Of a stretch of DNA of 64,000 bases, positions 57,601-64,000 are shown piece by piece. The translations under genes and the position numbers were made by a program. The notes below the pieces were generated by a model, which was not told where the DNA came from, made no database searches, and was given only the letters and a program-made list of their open reading frames with translations. Source of the DNA: Xanthomonas hydrangeae (GTDB lineage Bacteria; Pseudomonadota; Gammaproteobacteria; Xanthomonadales; Xanthomonadaceae). The stretch is taken from assembly GCA_905142475.1 (NCBI GenBank), contig LR990730.1:1550001-1614000 (forward strand). Reading direction: 5' to 3'. Within the stretch, counting starts at the first letter, position 1. The number at the start of each line of letters is the position of its first letter.

Positions 57601-58754
57601 AGGCGCAGCGCCGCAACTATGTGCCGGCGCCGGATTTCGGGCGCGCGTTCTACGAGGCCTACAGCATTGCCTCGGCCGACGATATCCGTGGCGAGCTGGC
57701 GCGCTTTCTGAGCAAGGCCACCGGCACGCAGGTGGCGGCGCTGGATTTCGACGAAGAGGCGCTGGACACGCATCTGCTGATGAACCTGCGCCTGCGCGAT
57801 GACGACGGCAAGGTGCTGGCCGAGTCGCGCGATCTGGACGGGTTGCGCGCACGCTTTGGCGAGCGTGCGGGGCAGGCGTTTGCCGCACGTGCGGGCCGCG
57901 CCCTGGCTGCCGAGGGCTTGCGCGATTTCCCGGCCACCCCGATCCCCGAACAGGTGTCGGGCGAGGCCGGTGTGCCGGCGTATCCGGCGTTGGTGGATCA
58001 GGGCGAAGACGCAGCGCTGCGTATCTTTGCCGACCGCAACGAAGCGGCCCAGGCGCATCCGCGCGGCGTGCGCCGGCTGCTGGAAATCGTGCTTGCCGAC
58101 AAGATCAGGCAGGCGCGCAAGCAGCTGCCGGTGTCGCCCAAAACCGGGTTGTTGTACGCGGCGATCGAGTCGCAGGAGCGGCTGCGCGGCGATCTTGTCG
58201 ATGCCGCGCTCAATGCGGTGTTGGCGGACGGTTTGGGCGCGATTCGCGACGCGGGTGCATTTGCGCAACGCCGCGACGATGCGACCAAGCGCCTGTTCGG
58301 CGAGGCGATGGAGCGGTTGACACTGGCCGAAAGCATTCTCGGTGCCGTGGCCGAACTCAAGCCCTTGCTGGAAGCGCCGTTGATGGGCTGGGCGCGCGGC
58401 AATCTGGATGATATGGAGCAGCAGTTGCGCGCGTTGGTGCATGCCGGCTTCCTGCGCGAGACCCCGGCCGAGGCGCTGGCCAACTATCCGCGTTATCTCA
58501 AGGCGATGATCCTGCGCACCGAGCGGGCCAAGCGCGATCCGGCTCGCGACCAGACCCGCATGCTCGAACTCAAACCGTTCGTGGATGCGCTGGGCGATGC
58601 GGCCGCACGTGGCTTGCAGCAGCGCCCGGAGTGGGAGTCGCTGCGCTGGGATCTGGAAGAGTTGCGGGTCTCGGTGTTCGCGCAGGAGCTGGGTGCCAAG
58701 TCGGGCGTGTCTGCGAAAAAGTTGTCGCAGCGGGTGGCTGCGTTGCGCGGTTGA
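54633..58754 (+). CDS. hrpA: ATP-dependent RNA helicase HrpA
   Basis: This 1373-residue DEAH-box helicase has Walker A VVIAGETGSGKTTQLPKL, VDEAHERSLNIDFLLGY with the DEAH motif, SATIDTERF and the QRMGRCGRIAEGICYRLY motif VI. HA2 and OB domains follow (from about residue 440). The C-terminal DUF3418 region characteristic of HrpA extends to the end. Length is slightly above the usual 1300, with an Ala/Glu-rich spacer near residues 630-710. Bacterial HrpA acts on mRNA and on stalled ribosomes. Confidence 0.96.
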   Translation: MSAIDTDLATTLRERRSAVDGGMSRDRGRLLGLWSRWQGKPGNVQLRQAFEQALAASQAQRKARAEQQHAITLDTQLPIAREAERIIALIRDHQVVVIAGETGSGKTTQLPKLCLAAGRGAAGMIGCTQPRRIAARAVAARVAEELKTPLGTTVGFQVRFTDRVGEDSRIKFMTDGILLAEIASDRWLSAYDTIIVDEAHERSLNIDFLLGYLKQLLQKRSDLKLIVTSATIDTERFARHFDDAPVINVEGRTFPVEVRYRPLEGEAGDDSDGEQGNGRDGERTVNDAIVAAIDEITRIDPRGDVLMFLPGEREIRDAHQSLERRKYRETEVVPLYARLSAQDQDRVFNPGPRRRLVLATNVAETSLTVPRIRYVVDPGFARIKRYSPRQKLDRLHIEPISQASANQRMGRCGRIAEGICYRLYAEADFAARPAFTDPEIRRASLSGVILRMLQLGLGRIEDFPFLEAPDERAVADGWQQLLELGAIDGERRLTATGRQMARLPVDVKLARMLVAAQQHGCLREMIVIASFLGIQDPRERPPEAREAADNAHALFADARSEFVGILRLWEAYRQVHEELTQSKLRDWCNRHFLGFLRMREWRELHRQLRLLCEELGWSEEPAGVMMAPLLAGASAPPREDGHNANRPTRGQLHRAARLAREGRPEPSAPPARTTSAAANKQAEAAEVSARTSERERAAAYQALHRALLAGLPTQIGHRTEKGDFLAARQRRFVPFPGSALARKPPPWILAATLLDTQKVWGMTNATIEPDWAITELPHLLARKHFDPHWSRAQGQVVASEQISLFGLVLAPKKPVHFGKIDPAAAHDLFVRQGLVTGEINTRAAFVADNLKVLEQAREEEAKLRRAGIVADEEWQARWYLDRIPSELHSASGLDAWWKTLPPDKRRSLHWSLNDLLPGEGSEADRFPKYFPLGDARLPLHYRFEPGAIDDGVTLDVPLHLLNALDPTRLSWLAPGFVADKASALIRSLPKAQRRNYVPAPDFGRAFYEAYSIASADDIRGELARFLSKATGTQVAALDFDEEALDTHLLMNLRLRDDDGKVLAESRDLDGLRARFGERAGQAFAARAGRALAAEGLRDFPATPIPEQVSGEAGVPAYPALVDQGEDAALRIFADRNEAAQAHPRGVRRLLEIVLADKIRQARKQLPVSPKTGLLYAAIESQERLRGDLVDAALNAVLADGLGAIRDAGAFAQRRDDATKRLFGEAMERLTLAESILGAVAELKPLLEAPLMGWARGNLDDMEQQLRALVHAGFLRETPAEALANYPRYLKAMILRTERAKRDPARDQTRMLELKPFVDALGDAAARGLQQRPEWESLRWDLEELRVSVFAQELGAKSGVSAKKLSQRVAALRG

Positions 58755-58953
58755 ATGGTGCCGGATCCGCCTGGGTCGAGGCGATCACCAGGCGCGCTGA
58801 TCCATGCGGATCGACATCCACTGGCCGCTCCGACAGATCGCATCGGAGCGGCCAGCGCAGACAGCCACATGACGCCTCTAGAAACCTGCTGAGCGCTTGT
58901 CAGACAGGTGCAAGCGGCATACCTGGAGCCCGCCGCGTGGATTGGTCCATGCC

Positions 58954-58987
58954 GCCCGGGCGCAGCTTGCTGACGCTGCGCCCGGGC
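58954..58987. terminator. Strong hairpin between hrpA and TonB receptor 5
   Basis: Perfect 13-bp arms GCCCGGGCGCAGC (58954-58966) and GCTGCGCCCGGGC (58975-58987) with an 8-nt loop. It lies between convergent genes: 13 bases beyond the receptor stop and 200 bases beyond hrpA. TTT follows on the plus strand. It probably ends transcription in one or both directions. Confidence 0.65.
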
Positions 58988-59000
58988 TTTGGTCATGCCC

Positions 59001-61637
59001 TCAGAACTTCACATGCAGGCTCGCCATATAGCGGCGCCCGCTCTTGTAGCGGCCGGCCAGATGTTGCTTGTCGCCGAGATACTGCAGGTACTCCTCGTCC
59101 AACAGGTTCTGCGCATCCACTTGCAGCGACCAGTTCGGGCTGAACGCATAGCCGACACTCGCACCGAGTTCGGCGTAGTCATCCACGCTTGCCGGTGCCG
59201 CACCGGCCACGTAGCCGCCTGCCAGGTAGCTGTCGCGCCAGTTGTAGGTCAGCCGTGCATTGAGCGGGCCTTTCTCGTAGTACGGGCTGAAGGCAACGCT
59301 GTTGCGCGATTGGTAAGGCAGCGCATCGCCGGTGTTGTTTTCGCCATTGGCGTAGGTGTAATTGGTGGTCAGGCCAAAGCCGCTGTCGCCAAACGGCTGC
59401 TGGAACGCGATGTTGAATCCCTTGACCTTGCCGTCGCCGGCATTGCGTGGCCGCTGGATGCTGTAATCGCAATAGCCGTCTGCGCTGCAGCCATTGCTGC
59501 CGACCAGTTGCGCCCAGCTCTGCGGGGCGGTGTCGCGCAGCGCGTTGTATTGGCGCTCCACGCTGGCGCTGGTGTCGATGTAGTTGTCGATCTTCTTGTA
59601 GAACACCGACCACGCCACCACCGACTGCTGCGCGAAGTAGTACTCGGCCGATAGATTGAAGTTCCACGATTCGTACGGCGACAGCTCCGCATTGCCGCCG
59701 CTGCCGGTCAGCGTGGTGTCGTTGAGGAAGGTGTTGTTGACCATCTGGTTGTACGGTGCCCAGGCGATCACCTTGGCCGCAGCGAAGCGAAACACCCAGT
59801 CGTCTGCAGCCTCGTAGGCCAGCGTGAGCGAAGGCAGCAGGAAGTCTTGCTTGCGCGTGCGGGTCTGCCACAGGCTGTCGGCATTCAGCAGCGACGGCGT
59901 GCCGCTGTAGACAAAGCCGCTGCCTTCGGTCTTGGAGTCCACATAGCGCAGCCCGAGGTTGCCGCGCAGCCCGCCGCCGGAGAAATTCAGCTGTGCGTAC
60001 GCCGCGTCATTGGTCTGCTGCAGCGCCCAGGTGTTGTTGAGATAACTGGACGGGTCCGGCGCACCGTAGTCCACCGGGCTGTTGCGGATCCAGTTCAGCA
60101 CATTGTTGCGACCTGCCTGCACATGCTGCCCATGATCGGGATAGAAGTCCTGCAGATCGGTCAGCCCGATCGTGCCCACATCGGCCAGCGTGCCAGGCGT
60201 GACGCCGCCATAGACATTGAGCGCGAAGCGTTCCTCGTGCTTGCCGTGGCGCAGGCCCAGCAGCAACTGATTGAACACGCTATCGAACTGCACAGCGAGA
60301 TCCAATTGACCATAGGTGTCTTTGCTTTCGGTCGAAAAGATTCCGTTATTGCCGAACCAGCCACCCGCCGATCCCCAGTTGGCCGGGTCGCGCGCGCGCG
60401 CCGGATCGTCGAAGCGAATGCCACGCCGCGTATCCCAACTGAAGCCACCGTTGTAGAACGGCTCGATGAAGTATTGCGACAGGTCCTTGTTCTTCGACCT
60501 GCTCTGGCCGAGCTGCCCGTTCAAGCCCCAGCCGTCGCCGCGAAATGCGCCGCGCAGGTCCAGGCCCTTGGTGATCACTTCCGATTCGCGCACGTTGTTG
60601 TCGTAGATCACCGTGCCGCCGAGCGGGTCGGCATTGGCGCTGGAATGCCCGCTGGTCACCACGCCATTGCGCAGCCCGCCGAGTTGATCCACTGCCGCCA
60701 CCGTGCCGGGATTCCAGGTCAGAAAGCTGTACATCGACTGGTTGTAGTTGTCGAAGTTCTCGTTGATGTACAGGCCGCTGAGGTTGAACTCCAGCGCGTC
60801 GCTGGGCTTGAGTTGCAGGTTGACCACCGCGCTGTCGCGTTCGCGATCCTGCTGAAACCAGGCCGCATTGATCGAATTGGGCACGTCCGCGTCGGCAGGT
60901 ACGTCGCCTGCCGCATTGGCGAAGCTGCTGGCCGGCGCGTAGCCGAACACTTCCATGCCGCGGCGGTCGACGCGTTCTTCGTAATGCTGCGCCGACACCG
61001 CGATGCCGAAGGTGTCGGCGGCGTTTTTCCAGCTGTAGAGCAGTGCCGCATTCGGTTTGCCCTGGCTGGCTTGCGCGCTGTAGCTGTAGCCGATGGAGGC
61101 GGCGATCTCGTTGACCTCCAGATCGAGCGGTTGCCGTGTGTGCATCAACACGGTGCCGCCCAGGCTGCCTTCGGTCAGACGCGCTTCGGAGGATTTGAGA
61201 ATTTTCACACGCCCCAGAATCTGCGGTGCCAGCAAGGTGTAATCGAATCCGCGGCTGGGCTGCTCGCCGTACAACCAGATCGCCTGCGCCACTGGATGCC
61301 CGTCCAGGAACGACAGATTGAGGCTGGGGTCGGTGCCGTCGATGCTGACCCGTTCGCCCTGGCCAAAGCGGCGGTCCAGGGTCACGCCGGGAATCTGCGA
61401 CAGCGCTTCGGCCACATTGGTGCTGGGAAACTTGCCGATGTCTTCGGCGGTGATCGCTTCGGAAATACCGGTGTTATTCCGCTTGGTGTCGAGCGATTTT
61501 TCCAGGCTCGCGCGGATGCCGACGACTTGCACGGCGTCCAGGTCGGTGGCTTGCGGGTCACCGTTGTCCTGGGCTTGCGCCGCGAATGCCAGCGACAATG
61601 CGATCGCGCTGGACAGCAGGGTGGTGCTGTATTTCAT
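59001..61637 (-). CDS. TonB-dependent receptor, Caulobacter type (receptor 5)
   Basis: This 878-residue outer-membrane receptor has a signal peptide ending AAQAQ. LDAVQVVGIRASLEKSLDTK is the typical start of the TonB_dep_Caul group. The plug contains TAEDIGKFPSTNVAEALSQI and RVSIDGTDPSLN, and the barrel ends MASLHVKF. The ATG at 61637 has GAGGAGAG upstream. This group often imports oligosaccharides in xanthomonads and caulobacters. The gene lies 107 bases downstream of the glucokinase gene on the same strand, so the two probably form one carbohydrate-uptake unit. Confidence 0.92.
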   Translation of the reverse strand: MKYSTTLLSSAIALSLAFAAQAQDNGDPQATDLDAVQVVGIRASLEKSLDTKRNNTGISEAITAEDIGKFPSTNVAEALSQIPGVTLDRRFGQGERVSIDGTDPSLNLSFLDGHPVAQAIWLYGEQPSRGFDYTLLAPQILGRVKILKSSEARLTEGSLGGTVLMHTRQPLDLEVNEIAASIGYSYSAQASQGKPNAALLYSWKNAADTFGIAVSAQHYEERVDRRGMEVFGYAPASSFANAAGDVPADADVPNSINAAWFQQDRERDSAVVNLQLKPSDALEFNLSGLYINENFDNYNQSMYSFLTWNPGTVAAVDQLGGLRNGVVTSGHSSANADPLGGTVIYDNNVRESEVITKGLDLRGAFRGDGWGLNGQLGQSRSKNKDLSQYFIEPFYNGGFSWDTRRGIRFDDPARARDPANWGSAGGWFGNNGIFSTESKDTYGQLDLAVQFDSVFNQLLLGLRHGKHEERFALNVYGGVTPGTLADVGTIGLTDLQDFYPDHGQHVQAGRNNVLNWIRNSPVDYGAPDPSSYLNNTWALQQTNDAAYAQLNFSGGGLRGNLGLRYVDSKTEGSGFVYSGTPSLLNADSLWQTRTRKQDFLLPSLTLAYEAADDWVFRFAAAKVIAWAPYNQMVNNTFLNDTTLTGSGGNAELSPYESWNFNLSAEYYFAQQSVVAWSVFYKKIDNYIDTSASVERQYNALRDTAPQSWAQLVGSNGCSADGYCDYSIQRPRNAGDGKVKGFNIAFQQPFGDSGFGLTTNYTYANGENNTGDALPYQSRNSVAFSPYYEKGPLNARLTYNWRDSYLAGGYVAGAAPASVDDYAELGASVGYAFSPNWSLQVDAQNLLDEEYLQYLGDKQHLAGRYKSGRRYMASLHVKF

Positions 61638-61744
61638 GATGTCTCTCCTCATCACGCACAGGGATGGACGGCGAGCGACAGCTCGCCGGATGCGGGTCTT
61701 GATGTCGCGCGTCTTGCGGGGAGCACAAACGCGTGGTGGATCGC

Positions 61745-62781
61745 TTACGACACGTGGACGTGTTGTTGCAGATACCAGTTGGCCGCGCCGAGCACGCCCA
61801 GCTGCCCGTGCTCGACCAGCTTGACCGGGATGCGCTCGAGCAGCGCACGCATGTTTCCCTTGGCTAAAAAACGTTCGCGAAAAGTGCTGTTGGCCAGAAA
61901 CTGCCCGATCGTCGGCAGGATCCCGCCGGCCAGATAGATGCCGCCGGCAGCGCCGTAGGCCAGCGCCATATCGCCGACCGCGCTGCCCAGCAATGCGCAA
62001 AAGCTGTGCAGGCACTCGAGCGCCACCGCATCGTCTTCGTGCAGCGCTGCATGCGTGATCGCGGCAGGCAGGCGATGGCGTGGCGGCACCGCGTGCAGTG
62101 CGCACACGGCGTTGTAGAGATTGAGCAGGCCGGGGCCGGACAACACATGCTCAAGGGGCAGATAGGGCTGGCCGCGCAGCAGAATCCGCAGCAGTTGCAG
62201 CTCCCTGTCGTCGGTGCTGGCCAACGCGACCTGGCCGGCTTCGGTGGCGAGCACGATCGGACGAGGCTTGGCATCGATCCACACCGCCGCGCCAAGCCCG
62301 GTGCCGGGACCGACCACCAGGATCGGGCCTGCAGCCCGCGCATGCCGTGGTGTCGGCCCGCTGAGCTGCAGCACGGCGCGTTGTTGCATCTGTGGCGCGG
62401 CGTAGGCGACCGCTTCGAAATCGTTGACCAGATGCACGCTGCGCACTGCAAGCGCGTGACGCACCCCCGGCTTGGCGAAATCGTCCACGGCAGGTTGTTG
62501 CTGATGAAGCTGCCATCGTCCAGTGCGACACCGGCACTGGCGATCACCACCGCATCGACACCACGCACCTGCTGCAGAAAGTCGCCGAGGATCGCCTCCA
62601 GACTGGCGTGCTCGCTGCCGCGATAAGTGCGGTAGTGCGACAGCTCGATCGCTGCGTTGCCCGCATACGCCACGTGGCCGACACGCACATGCGTGCCACC
62701 GACATCGGCGGCGATGAAGCCGGTGGCAGCGGGGCAAGCGGGCAAGACAGCAGCGTGAGCAGAGCGCGAGGTCGCAGCCAC
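61745..62781 (-). pseudogene. glk: Glucokinase, frameshifted
   Basis: The N-terminal part reads from a GTG at 62781 (VAATSRSAH), with GAGG seven bases upstream. It contains the phosphate motif IAADVGGTHVRVG and runs to SFISNNLPWTIS. The rest lies one frame over: VRHALAVRSVHLVNDFEAVA, LVVGPGTGLGAAVW and AAGGIYLAGGI, ending at 61745. One extra G in the G5 run (62464-62468 on the plus strand as CCCCC) would join them into a normal protein of about 345 residues. The enzyme would phosphorylate glucose. It is either a true frameshift mutation or a sequencing error. Confidence 0.85.
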
Positions 62782-62847
62782 ATTCAATCCTCAAGGGTTC
62801 GCCGATCGTCCGATGCCGTGGCGAGTACGGGCCTGTGTAGGAGTTGG

Positions 62848-62861
62848 TGACAACGATGTCA
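62848..62861 (-). promoter_or_regulatory. NagR-box-like palindrome upstream of glk
   Basis: The minus strand reads TGACATCGTTGTCA, about 67 bases before the glk start. From memory, the NagR operator described in X. campestris is AATGACANCGYTGTCATT, and the 14-nt core here matches it exactly. The site suggests LacI-type control by an N-acetylglucosamine-responsive regulator. No search for other copies was possible. Confidence 0.5.
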
Positions 62862-62956
62862 ATGGATCAGTCGGGTTGGATCGATCTTGTTGACGCACTC
62901 AAGCGCGAAACAGGCGGTTTTGGAGGTGTCTGTGCGGACTTCAATGCGCAAACAGG

Positions 62957-62987
62957 ACAGGCGCTCCCCAGCTGGGGTAGCGCCTGT
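62957..62987 (-). terminator. Strong hairpin upstream of the glk promoter
   Basis: ACAGGCGCT (62957-62965) and AGCGCCTGT (62979-62987) enclose CCCCAGCTGGGG, itself a palindrome. It lies about 70 bases past the stop of the secreted-protein gene at 63058, in the right position to end its transcript before the glk operator. A short T run (GTTTG) follows on the minus strand. Confidence 0.6.
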
Positions 62988-63057
62988 TTGTCGGTGGACC
63001 GTGTTTGTAGCCGCCAGCCTGTCTGGACAAGACGGCGTTGTCGTAATTCAGCCGCGT

Positions 63058-63570
63058 TTACTTGACCCGACGCACCTTGGCAGGCGTGTTGTAGCCCTCG
63101 ATCTGCAGATACCACACGCCGACCAGGCCGGGCTTGATCTTGACCTTGGGCGCATCCTTGCGAACGCCGGCCAAGCTGGCGGCGTCGGTCTGTTCCCAGT
63201 CCTGACCATTGGCCAGGGTGTACACGCGACCCTTGGAGAAGCCCTTGAACTCGCCAACGATCGTGCTTTCGATCGGCTCTTTGCTGCCGAAATCGAAGAA
63301 GCCGCGGTTCTTGACGATCACTTCCTGGCGGCCGGCTTCCTTGGCTTGTTCGACCACCACGGCCGCTTCCTTGGCGACCTTGCCTTGCAGCCAGTCGTTG
63401 AGCGCGGCCAACTCGCTGGCATTGAGCTTGTCCAGGCCGGCTGCCTTGAACTGCTCGGCGCTCATCTGCGATTGCAGATCGCCTTGCACGGCGCGCTGCG
63501 CCAGGGCCGGGAGAGCGGTCAACGCGAAGGTCAGGCAGACCAGCAGGGGAATGCGGCGCGCGAGCGACAT
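63058..63570 (-). CDS. Secreted protein of unknown function
   Basis: This 170-residue protein starts at the ATG at 63570 (MSLARRIPLLVCLTFALTAL), followed by a clear signal peptide ending PALAQ. The mature part begins with an acidic/Leu-rich helix (LNASELAALNDWLQGKVAKE) that resembles a short coiled coil. A beta-rich domain follows with VGEFKGFSKGRVYTLANGQD and GVWYLQIEGYNTPAKVRRVK. No cysteines. Similar xanthomonad proteins are annotated only as secreted or hypothetical. Confidence 0.78.
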   Translation of the reverse strand: MSLARRIPLLVCLTFALTALPALAQRAVQGDLQSQMSAEQFKAAGLDKLNASELAALNDWLQGKVAKEAAVVVEQAKEAGRQEVIVKNRGFFDFGSKEPIESTIVGEFKGFSKGRVYTLANGQDWEQTDAASLAGVRKDAPKVKIKPGLVGVWYLQIEGYNTPAKVRRVK

Positions 63571-63741
63571 GGAGGCGATCCGGAAGACGAAGAGACCGCT
63601 AGTGTAGACGCTGGAGCGCATCGTGCAGCCTGGCCTACGGCGCGCGCTGCTGGTGTTCGCCTCCACAAGCTCCAGGCCTTTTCACGCCGCATGGAGAGGT
63701 GGCAGGCAGATGCGCAAAAAGGCCCAAGCTGCTGCTGTGAA

Positions 63742-64000
63742 TTATTCCTCGTCTACCGTCGCTACAGTCGCGCGCGCAGCGCGTTCGGGACGGCGGTAGA
63801 CAAACTCAGGTGCGGGCGCAGCGGCCTCGCGTTCGGCGGTCGCGCGCACCTCGGCATGTACCGGCGAGCGTTCGCACACGGGGTCCAGCGTGGCCGCATC
63901 GCCGGCCAGCGCCAGGGCCTGGCAACGGCAGCCGCCCCAGTCGATCTCGCGCTTGGGGCAGCCCTGGCACACCTCGGGCATCCACGCCGTGCCGCGGAAG
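63742..64000 (-). CDS. pqqE: PQQ biosynthesis radical SAM protein PqqE, C-terminal fragment
   Basis: The frame is open across the right edge; about 85 residues are visible, ending at the stop at 63742. [20 protein letters not shown] and [14 protein letters not shown] are the C-terminal SPASM auxiliary-cluster cysteines of PqqE. The remaining tail is Ala- and Arg-rich. The enzyme joins Glu and Tyr of the PqqA peptide in cofactor PQQ synthesis. The catalytic CxxxCxxC part lies outside the window; other pqq genes should lie to the right. Confidence 0.93.
   Translation of the reverse strand, partial: FRGTAWMPEVCQGCPKREIDWGGCRCQALALAGDAATLDPVCERSPVHAEVRATAEREAAAPAPEFVYRRPERAARATVATVDEE

Noticed and set aside
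62544..62783. A separate small gene starting at the ATG at 62783
   Set aside because: It lies in the third frame over the glucokinase N-terminus; the frame with VGGTHVR is the real one and starts at GTG 62781.
63709..63798. A 29-codon frame starting at ATG 63709
   Set aside because: It overlaps the end of pqqE on the other strand and has no convincing ribosome site.

Overview
The window is high-GC chromosomal DNA from a gammaproteobacterium and almost certainly from Xanthomonas. The gene content and order fit that genus: yebC-ruvC-ruvA-kup-ruvB-ybgC-tolQRAB-pal-cpoB-queE, an ampR/class A beta-lactamase pair, many large TonB-dependent receptors (TBDRs), and intergenic repeats of the GGGAATC heptad type. 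The genus call comes from protein content and repeat style read by eye; no search was run.

Layout. 1-246: end of a cytochrome P450 gene. 247-1200: repeat-filled spacer. 1201-9670: three paralogous TBDRs on the minus strand, with a VOC-family enzyme between the second and third. 9855-11771: an ABC-F ATPase. 12017-13895: divergent ampR and bla. 14099-14545: a MITE-like element with terminal inverted repeats. 14686-19471: a fourth TBDR followed by a Tat-exported phospholipase C. 19700-20292: another repeat cluster that runs into the stop codon of an MFS transporter gene (20282-21526). 21983-23958: FmdB zinc ribbon, a lipoprotein and a DUF3011 protein. 24116-29790: aspS, GNAT, hydrolase, yebC, ruvC, ruvA. 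29843-39576: kup, ruvB, the complete tol-pal operon and queE. 39624-45328: aldo/keto reductase, tRNA-Lys, queC, an HWE kinase/receiver pair, argP/argO and a truncated GNAT. 45528-54542: chemoreceptor, small proteins, a pseudouridine-synthase-like protein, lipoproteins, a receiver, recQ and dps. 54633-58754: hrpA. 59001-62781: a Caulobacter-type TBDR behind a frameshifted glucokinase gene. 63058-64000: a secreted protein and the end of pqqE.

Functional groups. Holliday junction processing (ruvA, ruvB, ruvC), with recQ and hrpA elsewhere in the window. Envelope integrity and TonB-like energisation (tolQRAB, pal, cpoB). Nutrient uptake (five TBDRs, phospholipase C, kup, glucokinase). Queuosine synthesis (queE, queC). 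Beta-lactam resistance (ampR, bla).

I did not find a phage, an intact insertion sequence, a CRISPR array or an obvious new defence system. The most unusual signal is repeat structure. Palindromes of four plus four inverted heptads fill the spaces directly in front of ruvC, ruvA and ruvB, none of which has a clear Shine-Dalgarno sequence. One heptad array has been read in frame inside the ABC-F protein. A separate family of modular palindromes, one copy bounded by 14-bp terminal repeats and a TAA duplication, sits at three places in the left 20 kb.
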